From contig JAHEWK010000010.1 in the NCBI GenBank assembly GCA_020740775.1, positions 62,001-126,000 on the forward strand: a stretch of DNA of 64,000 nt, in the 5' to 3' direction. Below, piece after piece: positions 47,805-58,317 of the stretch. A model generated the notes under the pieces. The model was not told the DNA's origin and made no database searches. It worked only from the letters and a program-made list of their open reading frames with translations. Position 1 is the first letter of the stretch. Every line of letters starts with the position of its first letter. Origin of the DNA: Ilyonectria destructans. Taxonomy: Eukaryota; Ascomycota; Sordariomycetes; Hypocreales; Nectriaceae. The translations under genes and the position numbers were made by a program.

Positions 47805-49283
47805 CTATGCCCTGCTCGCTACTGATGCCTGCCTCTGCGGAGGCCCTGGCAACCCAAATGTTGATGACCGGCCTGAGTTCCCGAATCCCACAGCCAAGTC
47901 CGGCTCCCCAGGCGCGTCCTCACTGTCCAGCAGTCCAGGATGGCCCTCTGGGAGCTTCTGTGCCCCGTACCCCACGACTCGGAAGATGTTTGTCCGCCCG
48001 CCGTTAGTCGCCATCTGCAACTGTTCATGGAGTCTCGAGAGCTGGTACTGGCGCTTGATCGGGGTGAAGATGGGCTGGGGAAGTAGAGGTTGAGGATTCC
48101 ATTGTGCAAGAGCCCCCATAACGGCCGTCGTCTCCTCATCCGAATCGATCGGCCCAGTGTTGGCCTCGTCTTCGTCTTCCACTGGGGCGTTGGCATCCAG
48201 GGCAGCCTCTGTTGGAAGGATAATGGTGGTTAGTGGTGACGATCTAAGGAAAAGCAGTTTGATCAAAGGGATACTCACTCTGCTGTTTTGCCTGGTTCTT
48301 CTTCTGGTATGCAGCGAGCAACATGTCGTATGGCAGTGATCGCCCTGCTACTGCTCGTTTGGCACCCATCGAATGACTTTTACAAGTCAAAGATCTCGCG
48401 CATGGCTGGCCGTTTGGCAATATCACACCACACTGTCGCTCGACGTCGACGGGTCCTATCGTAACATGATTAGTAAATGGTTGCGCAGAAGATGCGTCCA
48501 GTTGGGGGGTTTTGTTACCTTTTGGCTTGGGGACCTTGGCCTTGGGTTCATCTTTCTTCTTCTTGGACTTGGGTCCTTTGTCTGGATCGCCATCCGCCTT
48601 CCGTTTCTTGCCCTTCTTGTCGTCATCGGGCTTCTTCCCGGCTGCTTTCTTTGCCGTCTTGCTCCCAGTCGGTTTCTTGTCGGCCGAGATTCCCTCGTCG
48701 TCGCTGTCTTCATCCTTGCCGTCGCCGTTCTCCTCGTCGGCCTTCCGGGCCTCTTCTTCCCTCGCAGCCTCCTTGGCCCTTTCTCTCGCCTCCCGAGCTT
48801 CCTTCTTGCGCTGCGCCTTTTCCTTCTTCAGCCGCAGACATTGCGCGATATGCCCCTTCGCGGCGGTCTTGAGGATGCTCTTCTTGCAGTGCTTGCATTG
48901 TTGTAGATCGGGGGGGTCTTCGAGGGGTCGGCCGGTTGCAAACGTTTCGCGGGCGGTGTCGTCGAGTTGGTTTACCACGGGGCCTGGGGAAGCCGCCGAA
49001 GTTGCTGGCGAAGTGCCGTTCTTCTTTTTGTCATCTACCGGTTTCGTTAGCATAACGGTCACGCGCCGCGACGCGACATGCGACGTTACCCTCAATGACG
49101 CTGCCGTCTCTCCAGTTCCCAGGCTTGCTGTGCTTGGGCGGGGGCTTCTTCAGTTTAATCGTGGCATTCTTGGCGTCTTTCTTGGATGCGACTTTGATTG
49201 TCTGGTCGTCGGCTGGATATGTGCTTAGTCCAGTTCCCCCGATGTACCCTGGTGGCGACGGAGTTACCTTTGCCTGAACCCAT
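47805..49283 (-). CDS. sgf73: SAGA deubiquitinase-module subunit Sgf73 (ataxin-7 homologue)
   Basis: Nuclear subunit that anchors the H2B deubiquitinase module (Ubp8/Sgf11/Sus1) to the SAGA coactivator. Exons are 49283-49268, 49212-49090, 49034-48519, 48455-48279 and 48208-47805, with introns of 55, 55, 63 and 70 nt, giving 411 residues. A 16-nt first exon starts MGSGK. Exon 3 has a CCHC-like zinc finger ([20 protein letters not shown]) followed by a strongly basic and acidic linker with KKK/RKRK words. Exon 4 is the SCA7 domain: [20 protein letters not shown] and [20 protein letters not shown], the ataxin-7 hallmark. The tail contains [20 protein letters not shown]. Open frames alone show only fragments. 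Intron 3 (63 nt) reads through in frame. Confidence 0.93.
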
Positions 49284-50020
49284 CGTGTCAGCGTGAGCTG
49301 CGACAGGGATCCAGATGCGAGAGATCGAATGCGGTGGCCCTGTGGAGTATGTATCGTCGTTATGATGATAATGATGATAATCGTTGGGCAACGAGCGGAT
49401 GAAGTTGCGATAAGGCTTGGGGTGATGTGGTTGATGTTGCCGTAGCCTTGCGAATGCGGCTGCAGTTGGTGCACGTGCCAGCTTATCGGCCGACGCCAAC
49501 ATTTCTCCGAAGCTGGGCATGGAGCGGGGCCCCACACCCGCGTGCGGCTTTGGTGGGCAAGTGATGCGGGTTAAGTCAGGTTCATTATTGTTGATTCTCA
49601 CAAAAGGCTTCCCAACATTGTTTTTCATTTCTATGCTCCTATTCCTACTCTTCCTATGGTATTTAATCGCTTCGTTAGTTTCGCCACGCGATGAAAACAA
49701 ATACAGATATCGCATGCCTACGTCCAGAGCAGCATAGCCTCACATATGTCAACCGGATTTGGCATGCAAGTGCAAGAGTCCCTAAAAGGATGGTATCGTC
49801 ATGTAAAGAAACATCTCCCAACTCCCAATAGCGCCAAACAACCCGGGATATTTGTAGTGTAAACGTGGCCAACCCCTGGCCCGTTGTCCCCAAACCGCGC
49901 CTGACTTAATGTCGACGTTTAATGCCAAATGAACCCTAGTAAACCAAGCAATGCGCCGCACCTAGCCATTTACCCCAGGTCCATACCTGGCCGCGTCGTA
50001 TTTCCAATCCTGAACCTGGT
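49284..50020. other. Spacer, SGF73 upstream / Zn2Cys6 factor downstream
   Basis: 737 bp. It contains a GAT/ATG triplet run at about 49358-49380, probably in the SGF73 leader, and no gene. Confidence 0.5.
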
Positions 50021-51929
50021 CTATCCGCCATGCGAAAGAATCCCATCCGCCTTTGCCCTATGAAGAGCGTCCTTATGTGCTTTCATCGCCTCCATCATGG
50101 ATTTGGCATGCAACATGCCCATGTCGCTCCATATGCATTCCATGACCCCATAGGTCCAGTCGAAATATGCCGCAGGAACCCCAGGCGCACAAGCAGCTAA
50201 CTTGAGGTGGAACAGTACTACTGGGACACCAGCTGAGCCGGACCCTCCTCCACCAAGTTTATCCACAGGCACCGGAGTTTTGTCTTCGAGAAGAGGATGC
50301 CGCCAGTGACTTGGAGTACTCACGAGTACGTCTCGAGCCAGGATCCTGATGATTTCAAACCGACGTTGGAGCTCAGTTGCCGAAACCAAAGGCAGGCTAG
50401 ACAGGGGATAATTATTGACAAAGTCCACGATGGCCTGGTTGACAATGATCCGAGCCCAACGGTAGTGGCCCCACATGCGAGCAGCCCACATATCATAGTA
50501 GCAATGGTAGTGACCTTGAAAGACGGCCTCGGGAGGGATGTGGTCCGCCTTCTCTGTACGATACAGCCAAGGGCCCTCGAGGTTCTGTTCCCACTCAACG
50601 AAATCGGCATCAAGGTCCATGAGCTTTTGTAATGTCGAAGTCGTGTTGGGCCGGCCATCGCTGAGAATGCGAGTTTGGATGTAGGCTGACAGTTGTATAG
50701 AACGGCCAACTAGGAGTCCGAGACCGGAGGCGGGGCGATCGATAGGATCCAAGAGAGAGCTGCTAAACGCAATCCATTCGTAAAGGGTGGGCGGGAGATC
50801 GGTATTTGATATATATGCCGGAATGAACTGTCGTGTATTGATTAGTTGAGGCCACAGATATTGAAACCTGGGAATATAGGACAGGCGTACCAAGGAAAAA
50901 CACATCTGCACCATAGCACGAACGCCGCCAAACGCCGCTTGGGGCATAGGGCACCACCTTCGCAATATGGCAACGCCTCCCATGACGTGTGCATGAACAT
51001 GGGCGATGCCTTGGTGGGTTCCTTTGACTAACTGAACGAGTTGTTAGCAATGAAGGACAGTACTTCAAGGGGTAGTCTGGTGGAGCGCACACACACCTCG
51101 AACATGGCAAGCATTGTGACTCCCCGCATTGTAACCTCAAAAGAAGGTGCAACAGATGTTTGAATCGCTTGACCAGTCCGGCGAAGCGCCTGGCCATACT
51201 TCTGGCGAGCAGTTGTCATTAGGCCTTTATCCCCCCTCAGATTAGATAGACTAGCGAGTCCAACCGCTGTCATGACATCTTGCAATGAAGGATCCCATAA
51301 CCACTCGGTAGAGGCTAGATCACCAGCAGTCTTTGGCTCATCGGGGTGGCCGATGAGATAACGATTGATGTAAAATTGAACGCCCTGCTCCTCGATGCTA
51401 GGGTTGACGGGGGTAGACAGTCGCGGGGGCCATGAGGCGACGGGAGGCACCACGATGGCCCAGGAGGGCTTCGAGGACAGCTGGGACGAGGCCGGGGATG
51501 GAGGAGTCGGGGGCAAAGGCCGGTGACTGTCTACAGCCAAGGGTGAGGTCGACCAAGATGCCGTAGATGACGATGACGAGGAAGCGGATGAGGACGCGAG
51601 GGACTTGGAGGCAGTCTGCGGCTGGGGGGTGTCAGGGGGGACGTCACCGACGCCCCATTGGGCATGAGCTTTCTGGATAACCTTGCTGCTCTCGTCACGG
51701 AACATGAGTGACAACTGGTCGCGGTATCCAGGGCATTTCTTACCGACTCGGATGCATTGTGAGCATTCGGGTCTCACCTTGTCACACTACATGTGTCGAG
51801 GTTGGTAAGTAACAGTACGAGGTTTGGGGGAAGCAAGGCGTATAGGAGCCATCGGAAGGGCGGGCATACCTTGATACGGCGAGTGCGACAATTTTGGCAG
51901 CCCTGGGAGGCTTTGCCACAGTAGACCAT
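50021..51929 (-). CDS. Zn(II)2Cys6 fungal transcription factor
   Basis: Fungal-specific nuclear regulator. Exons are 51929-51870, 51786-51097, 51031-50891 and 50827-50021, with introns of 83, 65 and 63 nt, giving 565 residues. The binuclear cluster GCQNCRTRRIK|CDKVRPECSQC...GKKC is split by the first intron exactly before its third cysteine, so it exists only in the spliced product. A Ser-rich linker (about residues 45-115) precedes the fungal-specific activation domain (about 130-560), including EEQGVQFYINRYLIGHPDEP and WLWDPSLQDVMTAVGLASLS. The end VMECIWSDMGMLHAKSMMEA is characteristic of a group of such factors. The ATG at 51929 is preferred over one 34 codons upstream, because homologues begin near MVYCGKASQGC. 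The regulated pathway is not apparent; no cluster genes flank it. Confidence 0.9.
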
Positions 51930-54900
51930 GATGAGCAGGGGAGCAGGATGATGTCCTAGTCCTAGGAGGTGGGGAGAGGTCGGTCGGAAGCTGGAGTCTT
52001 TTCTGGAGTTGCGCCGTCGCAGACTCCTCAAGATCTACAGCTTGATGGCCCCTGTCTCGAGAAGTTCAGAGAGTGCGATACCGAGGCCTGGCCGTCGGGA
52101 TAATGGTGATTGTGTTGCTGGGGTTTGTCGTGGAGGCGAGGCCGCGTTGTGGATGTGAGGGAGGGGAGGGGGAGGCGTGCTAGCTTGCCGTTCGGCTCAC
52201 CGAGGTGCCGTGAAGATTGACGAGAAAGGTAGACGGAAGGATAGGCAGCGATGCAGCAAAGCTGAGCCCATCACGAGGAGAGGCGCGAGCGAGGGCGCGC
52301 CTCCGTCCTGGTGAATGTGGTTTGTCGTGGTTTGTCGTGGCTACTATCGCCCGGGTCGACCACTGGACAACGGCTCTCTCTTGTGATCTATGTCTCCAAC
52401 CCACGACTTGAAGCGAGGTCGACAAGCCTCTCGATCCCACCAAGGGCGCTCCTCGTTTTCGGCTTTCCGGTTCTCCGTCGGATTTCTTTTCTGTGGATGC
52501 GGCCGTTGCACGTCTAACTGTGGGCAGAACACGGTCTCCTTCCCCCGTGTCGGTCGGGGATGAGTTGAAAGTTTGTGGTTGAAGACCTGCTCTCGCGTGC
52601 CCGTCAGCTGCCGGGCTGGCGGCTTGAGTTGGTCCGGTACTAGAGCTCCGAGTCTCGGGCAAAGAAAATGGGCGAGACTCGATAGAGAGCCGGTTAATTG
52701 TGCAGGACACGAGTGATGAGTGAGTGTGCTAGGTGAGTGTGTCTGTTTGTGCACCACGTGTGGAATCGTTCTCGTGAGACGGTGGTATTGCGCCTATCCG
52801 TGCGTGCGGCGGGGCGATGTGAGCTCAAACAAGCAACCCTGCGATATGTTGCCAGAGCGCTGGGAGCCCGGTTATCCGGGAGCTTGGGACGCTTGGAGCC
52901 TCTAGAAGCCTAGAGCGGCTTTTGGGGGGGAATAGGGCAATCGCAAATCGGAGGATGGATGATGGCAGTCAAGGGTGGTGAAGTGGGTGGGAGGGCGGCC
53001 CTGAATGTCATACGGCAACTGCAGTAGCAGTATTCGCACAAACTCGGGTACAAGACGCGTTGGGCGGATAGTTGAGTCAAAGCCAAAGCCCCGTTAAAGG
53101 CCGTGTCAGTACTGCTGTCAGTGCCGTCGGTCCTCTGGGAGGCGGATGGGCGCAAGCAGAGATGCGGATGTGGATGCGGATGTGTGGATGTGTGGATGTG
53201 TGGATGCGTTGTGGTGGATTGTGGACGGATGGGTCTGTCTGCAGGGGTGGATTGAGGTGGAGATGGGAGTCGCTCGGACATCAAGTGGACCCCGTCCGTC
53301 GCAGCTACAGCGCAGTGCCGCACACGCATCCTCCCCCACCTGCTCTAATAAGACACTCTTTGGGGAGGCTTGGAGGAGCTGCTGGGGAGGCAATTAATTA
53401 AGGCGAACTGCTAATTACCCAGCGTGGTGGGCCCTGGCTGGGCATGACGAAAGCTCCCCTAGACCCAGCCGGATGGTACTGGTGCTCATCGGCCGAGGAG
53501 GGATCTCCAGCCAAACCTGCACGGCGCTTGTGTCGGCTGTCGCTGGTGGCCCTGACGCTATGGAGACTTGCACCTCATCAGGGTCAGGTACAGAGTACGT
53601 AGGATCTGCGGATCCCAATGGGTGGGCTCCTATTCGCACAGAGGGTACAGATGGGGGTGCCTCTGTCCTGCGAGGGCTGGCAAGTAGGTTAGAGCGAGTT
53701 AGAGGGCGGGCTGAATGGCAGGGTCAGCCCGGTCACAAGTCGCAGGTCGCAGGTCACAGACAAGCAGCAAAACTATTGGGAGAAGAGGGGAGACGGACAC
53801 GAGAGAGGAGGTTCCTATCTGGGGTCCCAAACAGACACACAGGTCACTGGACACGGAGGCGACCATGTAGTGACGAGGGCAGGCAGGGCGAAGAGGACGA
53901 AGTACTGTACAAGTTCATGCCGAGGTAGAGAGCGTCGAAGTGGAGGTGGGTGGCTGCGATGGGAGCCCAGAGGAAGATGCGACGAGTCATAGAGATGGAG
54001 AGAGGCAAAGATGCAGAGTCATTCAGCCCAAGCAAGGACCAGACGGATTGTCATCCATTCATCACGGCGACTACTGGGGAGCGGAGGACTATGGAGCAAG
54101 GAGCAAGGAGCAGGGCCTGTTTGGGTGCATGGCTGCATGGCTGCATGCCCCCGGAGTTCCCACTGATTCCCTCTAACCCGGTGATCGGAGGAGAGCTTTC
54201 GACTGGATCAATTACGTACCACAAGGTGGGATTTTAATGTAGCTAGTAGATGACAGACGATTCACAGGACGATCACCCGTGGGCCTAATCGAATGGAATA
54301 TTGCACCTCATCCCGTCTCTATTAATAAGTAAAAGAGTAATAATAAGAATAACAACAATCACAACTAAAAACCCTAATCTCCACGGGAACCTACTTAATT
54401 TACCAATACGGAGAGCGTGATTCAACTTGCTTTGCAGCCCTTGCCTGAACTATTGTGTGCAACCACTCCAGATTCAACCCACGTCAGCTCCCCAGTATTT
54501 CCCAGCAGGGCCACCGTCTCTCTCGCCCCATTCAGCCCACTCACTCCATGCCAGTTTATCCCGTTTCGTCCCGTTTCCCGTCGTGATGTTGCACTTCTCG
54601 AGAGACGCCTTCAGATGGGGTAACGGGGACAAGGAGAGCGACGCACCTGCTACGCGGAAAGAAGACAAGACGTTATTGTCCTAACAGAGGGTGACAATGG
54701 TTCGGCATCTAGTCTGCAGAGCCATCCATGCAAGCCCCGGCGCATCCGACCCTCGTCCTTATTAGAGCCCCCTCTAACAATTAATTCATCATTAATCTCC
54801 CCGTCCTCTCATTATAGCAACCAGAGCCGGCACTCGGCCGAAGCAACACGCATGCAGGCCCGCCCACCCGGTCAATTTAAGGTTGCTTGTGTCACCTCAG

Positions 54901-56192
54901 GCAGGCGGCGTGCGTTCCCCGGAGGCAAGGTCTTGGAAATATTCCATCAAGGGTCCGTACTTCGATATTTCAAACGGGCAAGGGGGAAAGATGAAGGCTA
55001 AAATGTCACATTAAAGGAACCCACTACGCCGAGCCCAGCAGACTAAGAAATGGAGGCCGCCCCTGGAACGGGGGTTTCGGCATAACGTTGCCGCCGTCAT
55101 CTCATATTCAGGCGCCACATGCATCACACATATCGCAAAGGCCCACGAATCATCGCAACGATGGCGCTTTCACACACACGAGGGACAGGAATCACGATTA
55201 TGACACCAGTTGCCAGCAATGCACATTTTCCACGAGGTCCAACCTAGCGATCGATGTATTTCCCCAAACCGGCAATGACTACCGAATAAATGCACAATGT
55301 GTGTGTTGCTATCTACATATTGTTTTACGGAGTAATACCACGCATCCATTCCCCTCCCGGCTCAGGCATAATTACTTCTGCCTATTCCGCCATGTACTCC
55401 GTTCTTACGTTGCGCAGTACAAGTGTGCATTGTTATGTAATTCAAAGGGAAAATGTACTATGTATAGCTCGTTTCTTAAACGTCGCAAGGTGAGTTTCGC
55501 GGGGGATCCGCATGCCGCAAGCCGCTGACCCAACCCCTCGTCGATGACGTCGTAGAATCCGTCTTCCCCAATCCCGCCAGCCTTAGGATCTTCTACCTAC
55601 CCACCCGCTGTTGAGCGTACAGCTCTTTCTCTAGGGTACCTGCACCTCCTCAAATGTCAGAGTTGCAACCCGCGAAACAAACACCTGCGTGGCTGGTGCC
55701 CTGGTACCAAAAACTTGGCACAAAACGTCATACCCTACATCATACATCCATTCGGTGACTGGGAACCAAAACAACTCGCAGTGGTGGAACCAACCATCCC
55801 GAAAACCATGGCTAAGACGGCAAAACGGCTTCTGATGATCGATCGACGGGGTAGTCGTCATCGTTGTTCCCCGTGCTCCATGGCGTTCCCGTCTAATACG
55901 CAGAAGGGACTTTTGGTTGTATCCATGTCACCACTTGGAATAGATCATGGAATGTGTTGCACACCGAATGTTTAGGCGCACCAACTATTGGACCAACGAC
56001 GTCAGTGCCGTTGGAAAGGTCACTGGTCGTCGCGCTGCATTTAAACTGCCGTCTTTCCAACATTTCTTTGGTTGTGCTCTCATTCTTCACTCTTAAGCAC
56101 ACACTACAACCATTATACACCAGACAGAATCCGAACTACACCTCAACCCTCAATCACTCGTATATCCCAACCACATATTATAACCTCCCACC
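51930..56192. other. 4.3-kb gene-free gap, divergent Zn2Cys6 factor / stress-type protein
   Basis: No gene is supported. Open frames at 52180-52757 and 53473-53928 overlap others on both strands and lack family features. The stretch includes a GGATGTGT array (53160-53209), a GC-rich half (to about 54230) and an AT-richer half (about 54240-55500). CRE-like TGACGTC words occur at 55545-55551 and on the minus strand at 55998-56004, near the stress-type gene. Confidence 0.55.
53160..53209 (+). repeat. GGATGTGT/GGATGCGGATGT array
   Basis: Units of 6 and 8 bp built on GGATG alternate for about 50 bp. A simple-sequence element with no inferred function. Confidence 0.8.
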
Positions 56193-57200
56193 ATGGAGAG
56201 CATTAGCAACGCCGCCACCGCCGCGGCCAAGGCCGTTTGGGGAGAAAACACCACCCAACAGGAGCCAGTATCCGGGGTGCAGGGCGACGTTTCCAAGGGC
56301 GAGCCTTATGATGCCGGTAATATGGGTAAGCATTCACATCTCGTATCGTACCAATGTCAACCAAGCCTGACTGACACCGTCTCTTCAGAGCCAGCTCGAC
56401 AGGAGCAGGTTGAGAAATCCATGGAGGGCCGCCATGTTGAGTCAGCACCAATCCCGCACCCCCAAGAAGACACCACATTTCGCCAGAGCGACACACACGA
56501 CACACGCGACACAGGACGGATTCCCCAGAAAGCTTCCGACCTGAATGACGTCGACACAACTACCCCCGCCCAAGCTAGCAAGCCTAGTGCCGCCCTTGAA
56601 GGCTATGACTCTAGGCCCGCCGAGGGACTCGCCGCACGCCCCGTCGAGAACATCGCCATTAACGACGGCAGAGACGCCAGTCGTGACAAAACTACAGAGT
56701 CAAAGCCCCTGGAGTCGAAGGCCCCGGGTTCAAAGCCCTTAGAGTCGGAGCCCCTGGAGTCGAAGGCCCTGGGTTCAAACCCCTTAGAGTCGGAGTCCCT
56801 GGAGTCGAAGGCTTTGGATTCAAAGCCCCTAGAGTCGAAGCCTCTGGAGTCTACATCCTCTATGCCGTCTGCTGAGAAGACCGAGTCGGAGTCCGAGGAA
56901 TCCAAGGGCACTGGTCAGGAGTATGTCCGGACGACTGGGTTCGCCGCCGATGGGGGAGACTTTGATGCCACCAAGCCAGGCGCTGGACGGGAGGCTGACC
57001 GTAAGTAACACATATCCCTTGTAATCTTTTGATGCCTCAGCATCACCCTTTGTGCCTTTGCTAACAATTACGTTTCTTTCCCCACTATAGGACTCTTGGA
57101 AGAAAAGGGCATTCATCATGGTGAAGATGGGTTTGGACACGACGGCAAGGACAAGCCCAGCCTGGGCGAGCGCATCAAGGCCAAGCTCCACAAGCACTGA
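56193..57200 (+). CDS. Hydrophilic, repeat-containing stress-type protein
   Basis: I do not recognise an orthologue by name. Exons are 56193-56325, 56389-57000 and 57091-57200, with introns of 63 and 90 nt, giving 284 residues. It starts MESISNAATAAAKAVWGE and then is almost entirely hydrophilic and predicted disordered, without signal peptide or membrane segment. Residues about 150-200 hold tandem words PLES and ALG/ALD in a repeat of about 15 residues (SKPLESEPLESKALG). The end SLGERIKAKLHKH resembles the K-segment-like tails of dehydrin-like fungal stress proteins, and GFAADGGDFDA is a recurring motif next to it. The likely role, protection under desiccation or other stress, is inference from composition. 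Intron 1 is a multiple of three and stop-free, so retention would add 21 residues. Confidence 0.78.
56700..56851 (+). repeat. Coding tandem repeat in stress-type protein
   Basis: About 152 bp of a 45-bp higher-order repeat whose unit encodes SKPLESEPLESKALG, present as one partial, two full and one partial copy. Variation is mainly at K/E and P/A positions. One subunit contains the palindrome GGGTTCAAACCC. Confidence 0.85.
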
Positions 57201-58317
57201 TGGACGAAAATGTCGCGCTACTCCCTACATGTATGGCCTCTTGTATTTGTATCCCAAGTTAGCACCAACTGTCTTTGCGTGGACTTGTAACATCACTCGA
57301 GGCATATGCTGCCTCCTTTTGCTGTATGGTGGAAATAAATTCCGTGCAATGGTGTTCCAATGTGATCAATTATTCCACTGGGTCCTGTCCTTCAGACTTA
57401 AACTGAACGAGTCTGTTGAAGCATTTTTGGCAAACCTTTGTCCTAATCAGTCCCAGCCAGAGCCCCTCCGAATTCATCCCCAATTAATACCGACCCGGCC
57501 GTTGTAAGTTGATGGAAGACCAATCCTTAACACTCGGTTTCCGGATAGAGGCTGAGAGCATGCAGCCTGCGACATGGAGCGAGGGTGAATGGACGCAGGC
57601 TCGGGGATACGGAGCATGAGCGTTTGAAATGGGCGAATCGCCGAAATTGGCTCTAGGGGCCATCTTGCCATGGTTCACAACTCGACGACTGTCATGGATA
57701 GCCACCGCACATTGCTCCCATAGATCTCGTGTCTGGGTACATGTATCCATATCTCGGCCCGTCTATGGCCTCTCAGGTATATCCAATCCATTGCCCATCC
57801 CTTCCACCCTAGCTGAGCCATCTTCTTGACGTACAACTGCAGTCACACCGGGATGTGTATCATGCGCTGCGTTACGCTGCCCGCTGATAAAATCCGTTTT
57901 GAGAATCATCTTCGTTTGGGCCTTCGGAATTCATTTCCAATCGCCTGCCCATCGCACAGCCCCTTGGATCTGGCCTTGAAGTCTTCAATGACATCCTATT
58001 CCAGTTCTGTTTTCAGCTCCACCAACCCATTGGTTGGCGCTTGCACCCCATCACGTTCATCATCCTTGTTGATCACATCAATCCTCGGACCACCTTTCGC
58101 CCCTCCCTCACATCGCTGGCTGGAACAAAGTACCCTCCTCAAGGTCCCTGCCGGGTAGCACACAGTGTGCATCGCACCCCGACCAATTCAGGTAATCGCC
58201 AGCCGTCATTCGTACGACTATGGCAGAATAACTGCTAAATACCATCCCTATGCAAAACATCCGTCCCATGAATACATGCGGCTGCATCAATGTCTCCGAC
58301 AGTGGCAAGATGCTTGC
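57201..58317. other. Convergent spacer, stress-type protein / Ras GEF
   Basis: 1.1 kb between converging stops. Short open frames at 57474-58238 carry no motif. No gene is seen. Confidence 0.5.

Noticed and set aside
50270..50340. Possible extra intron with a GTGAGTACTCC donor in the last exon of the Zn2Cys6 gene
   Set aside because: The reading frame is continuous and the translated segment (STPSHWRHPLLEDKTPVP) reads like a conserved part of the family.
52180..52757. Two overlapping - strand frames of 176 and 137 codons upstream of the Zn2Cys6 gene
   Set aside because: They occupy the same DNA in different frames and neither shows conserved features; probably 5' leader of the factor.
53473..53928. 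151-codon frame on the + strand
   Set aside because: Low-complexity Gly/Arg-rich with no motif, and ends in simple sequence.
56770..56790. GGGTTCAAACCC as a tRNA TpsiC arm
   Set aside because: It lies inside the coding repeat of the stress-type gene, and no acceptor or D-arm pairing is found around it.
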